DNA from: CAVVIH01 sp963748295
Lineage (GTDB): Bacteria; Acidobacteriota; Vicinamibacteria; Vicinamibacterales; 2-12-FULL-66-21
DNA length: 64,000 nucleotides
Direction: 5' to 3'
NCBI GenBank assembly: GCA_963748295.1
Contig: CAVVIH010000004.1
Coordinates: forward strand, 62,001 to 126,000
The position numbers were made by a program, and so were the translations under genes. This document shows, piece after piece, positions 52,728 through 61,183 of the stretch (position 1 is the stretch's first letter; each line of letters begins with the position of its first letter). The notes under the pieces are model-generated. The model made no database searches. It was not told where the DNA came from and saw only the letters and a program-made list of their open reading frames with translations.

Positions 52728-54449
52728 GTGCAAATAGTCCGCAGCCGAACTGTTTACGACGTCTGCGTCGTCGGCTCTGGGGCCGGCGGCGGCATGGCGG
52801 CCAAGGTGCTGACCGAAGCAGGCGCCAACGTCGTGATGCTGGAAGCCGGGCCGAACTGGGACCCGGTGAAGAACAACTGGATGTTCAAGTGGCCATACGA
52901 CACGCCGCGGCGCGGGGCGGCCACGCCCCAGCAGCAGTTCGGCGAGTTCGACGCGGCCCTTGGCGGCTGGACGCTCGAAGGGGAGCCCTACACGACCGGT
53001 CCCGGCAGCCAGTTCGACTGGTTCAGATCGCGGATGATCGGCGGCCGGACCAATCACTGGGGACGAATCTCGCTGCGTTTCGGGCCGGACGACTTCCGCC
53101 GCAAGAGCCTCGACGGCCTTGGCGACGACTGGCCGATCTCCTACGACGATCTCAAGCCGTACTACGACAAGGTCGATCAGCTGATCGGCATCTTTGGCAG
53201 CGTCGAGAACCTCCACAACGACCCCGACGGCATCTTCATGCCGCCGCCCAAGCCGCGGTGTTTCGAGCGCCTGATCAAGCAGGCGGCGGACAACCTGAAG
53301 ATCACGTGCATTCCGAGCCGGCTGTCGATCCTGACGAAGCCGCTCAACGGCCGCGCCGCCTGTCACTACTGCGGACAGTGCAATCGCGGATGCGCGACCC
53401 ACTCGAATTTTTCGTCGCCGTCGGTGCTGCTGCCGCCGGCGATGGCCACCAAGCGCCTGACGATCCTCACCAACGCGATGGCGCGCGAGGTGACCGTTGA
53501 CGACGCCGGCCTGGCGACCGGCGTGGCGTACATCGACAAGGTCAATCGCCGCGAGAATCACGTCCGCGCGCGCATCGTCGTGGTCGCCGCGAGCGCGTGC
53601 GAATCGGCGCGGCTCCTCCTCAATTCGAAGTCGACGAAGTTCCCGCAAGGCCTCGGCAACTCTACCGGCAACGTCGGCAAGTATCTGACGGACACGACCG
53701 GCGTCAGCGTCAACGGCTTCATCCCGAAGCTGATGGCCATGCCCGCGCACAACGAGGACGGCGTCGGCGGCATGCACATCTTCATGCCGTGGTGGATGGA
53801 CAACAAGAAGCTCGATTTCCCGCGCGGCTATCACATCGAGCCGTACGGCGGACGCCGGATGCCGAACTTCGGGTTCATGGGCGGCATTCACAACTACACC
53901 GGCATCGAAGGATCGGGCACGCCGCCGGCCGGTCCGGGCTACGGCAAGCAGTTGAAGGACGACTACCGGCGCTTCTACGGCGCGCAGGTCGGCTTCTCGG
54001 GCCGCGGCGAGATGATCCCGAACAAGGACAGCTACTGCGAGATCGATCCGACCGTCGTCGACAAGTGGGGCATCCCGGTGCTTCGTTTCCACTTCAAGTG
54101 GAGCGATTACGAGATCGACCAGGCGAAGCACATGCAGGAGACGTTCCGCGCGATCATCACCGAGATGGGCGGCACGCCGATGGGGACGATGCCGTCGCGC
54201 GAGCGCGGCTACGGCATCGCGCCGGGCGGCCGGATCATCCACGAGCTCGGCGTCACCCGGATGGGCAGCGATCCGAGCACGTCGGTCGTCAACGCGAACT
54301 GCCAGGCGCACGACTGCAAGAACGTCTTCGTCGCCGACGGCGGCCCGTTCGTGACGCAGCCGGACAAGAACTGCACGTGGTCGATCCTCGCGCTGGCGAT
54401 GCGAACCAGCGAGTACATCGCCGAGCAGCGCAAAGCCGGCGCGGTTTAG
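52728..54449 (+). CDS. GMC-family FAD-dependent oxidoreductase
   Basis: Encodes 573 residues from a GTG. FAD Rossmann motif VCVVGSGAGGGMAAKVL and E near 42 (MLEAG); GGRTNHWGRISLRF; a Cys-rich CHYCGQCNRGCATHSNF typical of gluconate/sugar dehydrogenase large subunits; C-terminal HELGVTRMGSDPSTSVVNAN and FVTQPDKNCTWSILALAMR. It oxidises a sugar hydroxyl, probably at C3 or C2, passing electrons through the small subunit and a cytochrome c. Followed by the small subunit after two REP-like palindromes. Confidence 0.92.
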   Translation: MQIVRSRTVYDVCVVGSGAGGGMAAKVLTEAGANVVMLEAGPNWDPVKNNWMFKWPYDTPRRGAATPQQQFGEFDAALGGWTLEGEPYTTGPGSQFDWFRSRMIGGRTNHWGRISLRFGPDDFRRKSLDGLGDDWPISYDDLKPYYDKVDQLIGIFGSVENLHNDPDGIFMPPPKPRCFERLIKQAADNLKITCIPSRLSILTKPLNGRAACHYCGQCNRGCATHSNFSSPSVLLPPAMATKRLTILTNAMAREVTVDDAGLATGVAYIDKVNRRENHVRARIVVVAASACESARLLLNSKSTKFPQGLGNSTGNVGKYLTDTTGVSVNGFIPKLMAMPAHNEDGVGGMHIFMPWWMDNKKLDFPRGYHIEPYGGRRMPNFGFMGGIHNYTGIEGSGTPPAGPGYGKQLKDDYRRFYGAQVGFSGRGEMIPNKDSYCEIDPTVVDKWGIPVLRFHFKWSDYEIDQAKHMQETFRAIITEMGGTPMGTMPSRERGYGIAPGGRIIHELGVTRMGSDPSTSVVNANCQAHDCKNVFVADGGPFVTQPDKNCTWSILALAMRTSEYIAEQRKAGAV

Positions 54450-54456
54450 ACAGGTG

Positions 54457-54531
54457 CTTCCGCCTAAAGGCGGAAGCCACAGGGACGTTTGTAGCTACAG
54501 GACGTTTGTAGCTTCCGGCTTTAGCCGGAAG
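54457..54531. repeat. Pair of REP-like palindromes
   Basis: CTTCCGCCTAAAGGCGGAAG at 54457-54476 and the covarying form CTTCCGGCTTTAGCCGGAAG at 54512-54531, separated by GACGTTTGTAG repeats. They fill the gap inside a likely operon and end four bases before the next start codon. Confidence 0.88.
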
Positions 54532-54535
54532 ATGC

Positions 54536-55156
54536 ATGGACACTGACATGGATCAAATAAATCGTCGTGACCTGATCAAGCTGCTGTCCGCGGCGCCGGT
54601 CGCCGCGGGGTTCGCGTTCACCGAGGCGGAAGCGCAGCAGGCGCATCATCTGGCGCAGACGGCGAAGCAGACCGCGCTGAAGACCGGCACGGCGTTCAAG
54701 CCGCAGTTCTTCACGCAGCACGAGTACCAGACCGTGCGCGTGCTGTCCGACCTCATCATTCCCAAGGATGAACGGTCGGGCGGCGCGATCGATGCCGGCG
54801 TGCCGGAGTTCATGGACTTCATCATGATCGACCAGGAAGATCGCCAGGTCGCCATGCGCGGCGGGCTGGCCTGGCTCGATCTCGAGTCGCAGCGGCGCTT
54901 CGACAAGACCTTCCTGGCCGCCGCCGACGCCGAGCGGCGCGAGATCCTCGACGACGTGTCGACCTACGGCGAGCTGAAGCCCGGCATGTCGCATGGCCGC
55001 ACGTTCTTCCGCAGCTTCCGCGATCTCACCGCGAGCGGCTTCTGGACCAGCAAGATGGGCATCGAGGATCTCGGCTACATCGGCAACACGTTCGTGCCCG
55101 AGTGGAAGGGCTGCCCGCCAGAGGTGCTGGCCAAGCTGGGCTCCGACGAGGCATGA
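54536..55156 (+). CDS. Gluconate 2-dehydrogenase subunit 3-like protein
   Basis: Encodes 206 residues; alternative ATG at 54548 (MDQINRRDLIKLL). A twin-arginine motif (NRRDLIKLL) precedes a short hydrophobic stretch, so it is probably Tat-exported, carrying the folded GMC partner. The body has the family motifs YQTVRVLSDLIIPKDERSGG and GVPEFMDFIMID. Acts as small subunit/chaperone of the membrane-bound dehydrogenase. Stop overlaps the next start. Confidence 0.88.
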   Translation: MDTDMDQINRRDLIKLLSAAPVAAGFAFTEAEAQQAHHLAQTAKQTALKTGTAFKPQFFTQHEYQTVRVLSDLIIPKDERSGGAIDAGVPEFMDFIMIDQEDRQVAMRGGLAWLDLESQRRFDKTFLAAADAERREILDDVSTYGELKPGMSHGRTFFRSFRDLTASGFWTSKMGIEDLGYIGNTFVPEWKGCPPEVLAKLGSDEA

Positions 55157-57288
55157 GAGCGTGCGCGACTGCCGTACCGCGTCATGATACCCGCATCGTC
55201 GGGGCGAGAATCTTTCTCGCCTCGTTTCTCGTTCTGTTCCTCGAGGTCGCTCTGATCCGCTGGATGCCGTCGTACATCCGGCTGCTCGGCTACTTCTCGA
55301 ACTTCATCCTGCTCGCCAGCTTCCTCGGCATCGGCGTCGGCTGCCTGCTCGCGCCGGCGCGCGCGCGCCTGTTCGTCTGGTTCCCGCTGCTCCAGGCGGT
55401 CGTCGTGTTCGCCGTGTATTTCTTCCGGCTCGAGGTCGGCGTCGGCGCTCCCGGCAGCATCTACTTCACGAGCGGCACCGGACAACCGGTGGTGCTCGTC
55501 GAGAGCACGATGCTGCTGCCGCTGCTGTTCGTGATCGTCGCCGCGCTGTTCGCGACGCTGGCGCAGCGAATGGGGCGCGAGATGGCGACGCTGCCGCCGC
55601 TGCGCAGCTACACGATCAACCTGCTGGGCAGCCTCGCCGGCGTCGCCGCCTTTGGCATCATCTCGTGGCTGCAGCTCTCGCCGACCTGGTGGTTCGGCCT
55701 GGGGTTCGCCGCCTCGGTCCCGCTGCTGCTCGCGGGCGATCCGGCCGACACCACGCCTAAGCGCCGTGGTTTCGGCGATCTCGGCCGTCACCCGTTGTCG
55801 ATTGGCGCGGACCTGGCGCTCCTCGGCGCGACGCTGGTGATCGTGCACGTCATGGCGCGGGGCGCGATCTGGTCGCCGTACTACAAGGTCACGGTCGGTC
55901 AGGAAGGCGAGGACACCGTGGTGGAGGTCAACAACATCTTCCACCAGTCGATGGCGCCGCTCGATCACAAGGAATACTTCTACCAGTGGCCGTTCATGGC
56001 GTTCGGGGACACGTTCGACGAGGTGCTGATCCTCGGCGCCGGCTCCGGAACCGACGTGGCGGCGGCGTTGCGGCACGGCGCGAAGCACGTCGATGCGGTC
56101 GAGATCGATCCGGTGATCCTCCGGCTCGGGCGTGAGCACCACCCGGATCGTCCGTATTCGGATCCGCGGGTGACGGTTCACAACGACGATGCGCGGCATT
56201 TCCTGCGGACGACGAAGAAGAAATACGACCTCGTCGTGTTCGCGCTGATCGATTCGCTGACCATGCAGTCCAGCTTTTCCGGCGTGCGGCTGGAGAGCTA
56301 CATGTTCACCGAGGAGTCGTTCAGCGCCGTCCGCGATCGCCTGAAGCCCGACGGCCTGCTCGTCGTCTACAACTACTTCCGCGAGCGGTGGCTCGTCGAT
56401 CGACTCGCGAACATCGCCGCGGTGTCGTTCGGCAGCGAGCCGTGGGTGCACGTGCACGAGGCGCGCGCGTACCTGGGTGTGATCATGGCGGGTCCGAGGC
56501 TGGCGACGTTGACGGCGGATCCGGTGATTCCCGATCGCGTCACGGCCTACGGGCAGTCGCACGCGCCGAGTCCGGGGCGCATCCACGTCCGTGATGCCGG
56601 CGTCGAGCCGTCATCCGACGACTGGCCCTTCCTTTACTTGCGCGACCGTCACATCCCGCGGCACTACCTCGCCGCCCTCGCGCTCATCCTGGGCGTCTCG
56701 GTCGTCGTCGTGCTCGGCGTGGTGCGAGGACAGGCGGGGGCGTGGTCGTGGCAGTTCTTCCTGCTCGGCGCCGGGTTCATGCTGCTGGAGACGAAGTCGA
56801 TCATCCAGTTCGCGCTGCTGTGGGGATCGACGTGGGTGGTCGCGTCGCTGGCGATTGCCGCCGTCCTGTCCATGGCGCTGGTGTCGAACTTCGTGGTGTC
56901 GAAGGTCGAGATCACGCGGCCGTGGGCGGTAGGCGCGGTGCTGATCGGGCTGCTCGGCCTCAACTATTTCCTGCCAATCGGCCGGATCGGGTTCGACAGC
57001 CGCGCCGCGGAGTCGGTGTTCTATGCGCTCCTGATGTTCAGCCCGATCCTGTGCGCAGGGCTGCTGTTCGGATCGGCCATCAAGCGCTCGACCTCGCTCG
57101 CCCGCGACTACGGCACGAATCTGCTCGGCGCGATGGTCGGCGGAGTGGGGGAGTACCTGTCGCTGGTGACCGGGTTCCGCTGGCTCCTGTTAATCATCGG
57201 ATTATGTTATGTAGGAGCGCTCGCCGCGCGGCGGGCGGAGCGGGTCAGTTTCGTGCCTGTGAGGACAGGCACATTGCCGAGTCGTTAG
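55153..57288 (+). CDS. Membrane protein with spermidine-synthase-like domain
   Basis: Encodes 711 residues; ATG overlaps the preceding stop. Six membrane segments in the first 230 residues (IFLASFLVLFLEVALIRW), then a Rossmann methyltransferase/aminopropyltransferase-like domain (about 250-470: EVLILGAGSGTDVAAALRHG, VDAVEIDPVILRLGREHH, DDARHFLRTTKKKYDLVVFA), then more membrane segments to the end. Fused spermidine-synthase-like membrane proteins are widespread but of unknown substrate. A stem GTGCCTGT/ACAGGCAC (57253-57272) is encoded by its tail. Confidence 0.85.
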   Translation: MRACATAVPRHDTRIVGARIFLASFLVLFLEVALIRWMPSYIRLLGYFSNFILLASFLGIGVGCLLAPARARLFVWFPLLQAVVVFAVYFFRLEVGVGAPGSIYFTSGTGQPVVLVESTMLLPLLFVIVAALFATLAQRMGREMATLPPLRSYTINLLGSLAGVAAFGIISWLQLSPTWWFGLGFAASVPLLLAGDPADTTPKRRGFGDLGRHPLSIGADLALLGATLVIVHVMARGAIWSPYYKVTVGQEGEDTVVEVNNIFHQSMAPLDHKEYFYQWPFMAFGDTFDEVLILGAGSGTDVAAALRHGAKHVDAVEIDPVILRLGREHHPDRPYSDPRVTVHNDDARHFLRTTKKKYDLVVFALIDSLTMQSSFSGVRLESYMFTEESFSAVRDRLKPDGLLVVYNYFRERWLVDRLANIAAVSFGSEPWVHVHEARAYLGVIMAGPRLATLTADPVIPDRVTAYGQSHAPSPGRIHVRDAGVEPSSDDWPFLYLRDRHIPRHYLAALALILGVSVVVVLGVVRGQAGAWSWQFFLLGAGFMLLETKSIIQFALLWGSTWVVASLAIAAVLSMALVSNFVVSKVEITRPWAVGAVLIGLLGLNYFLPIGRIGFDSRAAESVFYALLMFSPILCAGLLFGSAIKRSTSLARDYGTNLLGAMVGGVGEYLSLVTGFRWLLLIIGLCYVGALAARRAERVSFVPVRTGTLPSR

Positions 57289-57319
57289 AGGGGGGCTGTC
57301 CCCCTGTCGGGGTGAACCG

Positions 57320-57742
57320 ATGAAAAGAGCGAGCATAGTGGCGGCGGTCGTAGCGTTGAGCCTGGCAGGACTCGTGACGGTTGGCGCAGCGCAGAATCCC
57401 CCGCCCATACCGCCGCCGCCGAAGCCAACACCGGCGAAGCCGGAGGCGAAGGCGGGCGCTTCGGCATCGGCGGCAAAGGCGGAAGAGAACTACGCGAAAG
57501 TGTGTCTGCCGTGCCACGGCCCCAAGGGCAAGTCGCCGCTGCCGACCATGAGCCTGGTCGACCGCGAGTGGAAGCAGGGCACCAGCACGCAGGCGATCGC
57601 GAAGACGATCACCGAAGGCGTGCCGGGCACGGCCATGCTGCCGAACAAGGACAAGTTCACGAAGGAAGAGATCCTCGCGCTCGCCCGGCTGGTGCGCACG
57701 TTCGATCCGAAACTGAAGCCGGAGAAGGCGCCGTCGAAATGA
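57320..57742 (+). CDS. Secreted single-haem c-type cytochrome
   Basis: Encodes 140 residues. Signal peptide MKRASIVAAVVALSLAGLVT, a Pro/Ala/Lys-rich linker (26-55), then the haem site VCLPCHGPKG (C62, C65, H66) and a Met candidate in PGTAMLP. It is the likely electron acceptor for the GMC dehydrogenase. Its stop overlaps the next gene (ATGA). Confidence 0.9.
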   Translation: MKRASIVAAVVALSLAGLVTVGAAQNPPPIPPPPKPTPAKPEAKAGASASAAKAEENYAKVCLPCHGPKGKSPLPTMSLVDREWKQGTSTQAIAKTITEGVPGTAMLPNKDKFTKEEILALARLVRTFDPKLKPEKAPSK

Positions 57743-58869
57743 CGCAGTCTGGCGAAATCAACGTTGCCCTCATCGGCTACGCGTTCATGGGCCGCGCCCA
57801 CAGCAACGCCTACCGGCAGGTCACACCGTTCTTGAAGCCGCGGCTCCGCCCGCGGATGAAGGTCCTGTGCGGCCGCACGCGCCCGAACGTCGAAGCAGCC
57901 GCGAAAGAGCTCGGCTGGGAAGAAGTGTCGACGAGCTGGGAAGAGGTGATCGCGCGCAAGGACATTCACCTCGTCGACATCGCCACGCCGGGCGATTCGC
58001 ACGCGGAGATCGCCATTGCCGCAGCAGAGGCGGGCAAGACCGTCTTCTGCGAGAAGCCGCTCGCCAACTCGCTGGCCGATGCGGAGCGGATGCTCGCGGC
58101 GGTCGAAAAGGCCGGCGTGACGCACATGATCTGCCACAACTACCGGCGGGCGCCGGCCGTCATGCTCGCCAGGCATCTCATCTCGCGAGGCGAGCTCGGC
58201 GAGATCCGCCACTACCGCGGGACCTATCTGCAGGACTGGATCACCGATCCGAAGTTCCCGCTCGTCTGGCGGCTCGACCGGACGAAGGCCGGCTCGGGCG
58301 CGCTCGGCGACATCGCCGCGCATTCGATCGACCTCGCGCGCTTCCTCGTCGGCGAGATCGCCGAAGTGGCCGGCCACCTCGAGACGTTCGTCAAGGAGCG
58401 GCCGCTGCCGGGCCATGCCGATCGGACCGGGCGGGTCACCGTGGACGACGCGGCGACGGCGCTGGCGAGGTTCGAGAACGGCGCCATGGGGACGATCGAG
58501 GCGACGCGCATGGCGCCCGGCCGCAAGAACTACAACCGCTTCGAAATCAACGGCAGCAAGGGCAGCGTCGCGTTCGATCTCGAGCGGATGAACGAGCTCG
58601 AGGTGTACTTCGAGGCGGATCCCGTCGCCAGCCGCGGCTTCCGGCGCGTCATGGTGACCGAGCCGGAGCATCCCTACATCAAGGCGTGGTGGCCGCCGGG
58701 GCACATCATCGGCTACGAGCACACGTTCGTGCACACGGTGTACGAGCTGCTGGAAGCGATGGCCGACCGCCGGGTCCCGTCGCCGAGCTTCGTGGATGGT
58801 GTGCGCAATCAGCGCGTGCTGGACGCCGTCGAGAAGGCGGCGCAGACGAGAGCGTGGGTGAGCGTATGA
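57739..58869 (+). CDS. Gfo/Idh/MocA-family oxidoreductase
   Basis: Encodes 376 residues from the ATG overlapping the cytochrome stop. Rossmann start INVALIGYAFMGRAHSNAYR, the family motif VFCEKPLANSLADAE, and catalytic-region GSGALGDIAAHSIDLARFLVG with H in DIAAHSID. Uses NAD(P) to oxidise or reduce a sugar or inositol hydroxyl. Cytoplasmic (no signal). Followed at once by the epimerase, so both act on the imported sugar. Confidence 0.92.
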   Translation: MTQSGEINVALIGYAFMGRAHSNAYRQVTPFLKPRLRPRMKVLCGRTRPNVEAAAKELGWEEVSTSWEEVIARKDIHLVDIATPGDSHAEIAIAAAEAGKTVFCEKPLANSLADAERMLAAVEKAGVTHMICHNYRRAPAVMLARHLISRGELGEIRHYRGTYLQDWITDPKFPLVWRLDRTKAGSGALGDIAAHSIDLARFLVGEIAEVAGHLETFVKERPLPGHADRTGRVTVDDAATALARFENGAMGTIEATRMAPGRKNYNRFEINGSKGSVAFDLERMNELEVYFEADPVASRGFRRVMVTEPEHPYIKAWWPPGHIIGYEHTFVHTVYELLEAMADRRVPSPSFVDGVRNQRVLDAVEKAAQTRAWVSV

Positions 58870-59828
58870 AGATAGGTGTCTTTGCTGTTCTGTTCGCCGA
58901 CAAACCGTTCGAGAAGGCGCTCGACTACCTCGTCGACCTCGGCGTCGAGGCGGTCGAAATCGGCACGGGAGCCTACCCGGGCAACGCACACTGCGATCCC
59001 GCGGTGCTGCTCCGCAGCGAGCGCAAGCTGTCGGCGTTCCGCGAGGCGATCCGCCGGCGCGGACTGGTCATCAGCGCGCTGAGCTGCCACGGCAATCCGC
59101 TCCACCCGCAGGCGAAGATCGCGCGCGAGCATCACGACACGTTCGTCCGGACCGTGGAGCTGGCGCAGCGCCTCGACGTCAACACCGTCATCACGTTCAG
59201 CGGCTGTCCGGGCGGCGATCCGAAAGCGGCACAGCCCAACTGGATCGTGTCGCCGTGGCCGCCCGAGTTCTCGCAGATGCTCGAGTGGCAGTGGAAGGAG
59301 CGCGTCAAGCCGTACTGGAAGGAGACGGCGCGCATCTGCCGGTCCGCCGGCGTTCGCGTGGCGATCGAGATGCACCCCAATTTCGTCGCCTACAACCCGG
59401 AGACGATGCTGCGGCTGCGCGACATGGCGCCGCGCGTCATCGGCTGCAACTTCGATCCCAGCCACATGTTCTGGCAGGGCGTCGACGTCGTGTCGGCCAT
59501 CCGCACGCTGGGGGACTCGATCTTCCACGTCCACGCGAAGGACTGCCGGGTCGATCGCGCGAACGTCATGCAGAACGGCGTCCTCGACGCGAAGAAGTAC
59601 ACGCGTGAGCTCGAACGCTCGTGGATCTTCAGGACGGTCGGCTACGGCAACGACGCGCTCGTCTGGAACGACATCGTCAGCACGCTCCGCTTCGTCGGCT
59701 ATGACCACGTGCTCAGCATCGAGCACGAGGACAGCGCGATGTCGAGCGCCGAAGGATTGAAGAAGGCGATCACCTTCCTCAAGTCGGTCGTCATCCACGA
59801 GCAGGCCGGGAAGGCGTACTGGGCCTAG
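58866..59828 (+). CDS. Sugar phosphate isomerase/epimerase (xylose-isomerase-like TIM barrel)
   Basis: Encodes 320 residues from MKIGVFAVLFADKPFEKALD. TIM-barrel strands and metal ligands: VEAVEIGTGAYPG, CHGNPLHP, VAIEMHPNFVAYN (E), GCNFDPSHMFWQGVD (D, H), IFHVHAKDCRVD (H), LSIEHEDS (E). IolE/3-keto-sugar epimerase or eliminase-like. Start overlaps the previous stop by 4 bases. Confidence 0.92.
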   Translation: MKIGVFAVLFADKPFEKALDYLVDLGVEAVEIGTGAYPGNAHCDPAVLLRSERKLSAFREAIRRRGLVISALSCHGNPLHPQAKIAREHHDTFVRTVELAQRLDVNTVITFSGCPGGDPKAAQPNWIVSPWPPEFSQMLEWQWKERVKPYWKETARICRSAGVRVAIEMHPNFVAYNPETMLRLRDMAPRVIGCNFDPSHMFWQGVDVVSAIRTLGDSIFHVHAKDCRVDRANVMQNGVLDAKKYTRELERSWIFRTVGYGNDALVWNDIVSTLRFVGYDHVLSIEHEDSAMSSAEGLKKAITFLKSVVIHEQAGKAYWA

Positions 59829-59830
59829 CC

Positions 59831-59895
59831 ACGTGCGACGTGTTTACGTGCGACGTGCGACTTGTCGCGTGCGACGTGCTACACGTGCGACGTGC
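59831..59895. repeat. Seven-base tandem repeat (ACGTGCG type)
   Basis: Units such as ACGTGCG, ACGTGTT, ACGTGCG, ACTTGTC, GCGTGCG, ACGTGCT, with two longer units. It begins just after the epimerase stop and runs over the 3' end of the opposing MFS gene, whose last codons (TSHV, stop at 59879) are repeat-encoded. Confidence 0.75.
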
Positions 59896-61087
59896 TTCTG
59901 GTCACTTGAGGTGATGGGCGGAACAGCAGCGCGAACATCACCATGATGGCGGCCGCGGCGGCGGCGGGCACGAGCCAGATGCGGTACCAGTCGTGGGTGC
60001 CGTCGGTCAGCCGATAGGCGTCGACGACCTGGCCCGACACGTAGGCGCCGATGAAGTAGCCGAGTCCGTTCGTGACGAAGTTGAGGAGCCCCTGCGCGGC
60101 GGCGCGAATCCTCTCGCCGGCCTGTTGATCCGTGTAGATCTGCCCGGCGACGAAGAAGAAGTCGTAGCAGACGCCGTGCAGGACGATGCCCAGGTAGATC
60201 AGCCACATGCCCGCGCCGGCGTCGCCGTTGCCGAATGCCAGATAGCGCAGCGCCCACGCCCCCATGCCGGCAACCATGATCCACTTCACGCCAAGGCGGG
60301 CGAGGAACACCGGCAGCAGCAGCATGAAGAAGATCTCGCTCATCTGGCCGTAGGTCTGGATGAACGCGGGTTCGGGCGCGCCGATCTCGTTGAGGAACGG
60401 GTTGGTGAACGCGTAGTAGAACTGCAGCGGGATGCAGAGCAGGAACGATCCGATCACGAAGACGAAGAACGAGCGGTTGCCGAGCAGGTGCAGGGCGTCG
60501 AGGCCGATCGCGTCGCGCACCGAGAACGGCGCGCCGGCGGCTTTCGGCGGCGTGTGCGGCAGGGCGAGGCTGAACGCGGCCATGATCACCGAGGCGCCGG
60601 CGGCCAGCTGCATCGGCAGCGCCAGCGCATCCGCGCGCAGCACCTTGCCGACGATGATGCCGGCGACGATCCAGCCGATGGTGCCGAGGACGCGGATGAC
60701 CGGGAAGTCGCGGGCCGGATCCTGCACGTGGTGGAACGCCACCGCGTTGGTCAGCGACAGCGTCGGCATGTAGCACATCGCGTAGGCGATCAACAGGGGA
60801 TAGAAACGACCCCATTCGGTCTGCGTCGAAACCATCCACATCAGCACCGCGCCGCCCAGGTGCAGCGCCGCCAGCAGTTTCTCCGACGCAAAGAACCTGT
60901 CGGCGACGATCCCCATGAAGAAGGGGGAGACGAGCGCCGCGATGGCGGTGGCGCCGTAGGCGAGGCCGACCTGCGACCCGCTGAACCCCAGCGTCTGGCC
61001 AAGATAGGTTCCCATCGTGACGAACCACGAGCCCCAGATGAAGTACTGGAGAAACATCATCACGGACAGGCGCATGCGGACGGTCAT
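59879..61087 (-). CDS. MFS transporter, nucleoside:H+ symporter-like
   Basis: Encodes 402 residues with 12 membrane segments; opening MTVRMRLSVMMFLQYFIWGS and the NupG-type signature GTIGWIVAGIIVG. Imports a sugar or nucleoside with protons. Its gene is convergent with the epimerase operon. The C-terminal few residues are repeat-encoded and may be non-native. Confidence 0.9.
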   Translation of the reverse strand: MTVRMRLSVMMFLQYFIWGSWFVTMGTYLGQTLGFSGSQVGLAYGATAIAALVSPFFMGIVADRFFASEKLLAALHLGGAVLMWMVSTQTEWGRFYPLLIAYAMCYMPTLSLTNAVAFHHVQDPARDFPVIRVLGTIGWIVAGIIVGKVLRADALALPMQLAAGASVIMAAFSLALPHTPPKAAGAPFSVRDAIGLDALHLLGNRSFFVFVIGSFLLCIPLQFYYAFTNPFLNEIGAPEPAFIQTYGQMSEIFFMLLLPVFLARLGVKWIMVAGMGAWALRYLAFGNGDAGAGMWLIYLGIVLHGVCYDFFFVAGQIYTDQQAGERIRAAAQGLLNFVTNGLGYFIGAYVSGQVVDAYRLTDGTHDWYRIWLVPAAAAAAIMVMFALLFRPSPQVTRSTSHV

Positions 61088-61106
61088 TTAGCCTCTCTCT
61101 GTTTTC

Positions 61107-61163
61107 AGGGACCAGGGACCAGGGACCAGGGCAGGCCAGGGCCAGGGGCCAGGGGCCAGGGCC
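61107..61163. repeat. Seven-base tandem repeat (CCAGGGA/GGGGCCA type)
   Basis: CAGGGAC three times, then variants to GGGGCCA and AGGGCC, spanning most of the gap between the MFS start and the DUF1080 stop. A related block with CGGCCCC/TGGCCCC units (61204-61232) lies inside the end of the DUF1080 gene. Confidence 0.85.
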
Positions 61164-61183
61164 GGGAAGCATCCGTTCTGTTG

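Noticed and set aside
57253..57304. Intrinsic terminator after the spermidine-synthase-like gene
   Set aside because: Two GC-rich stems exist, but no T-run follows and the downstream cytochrome gene looks co-transcribed.
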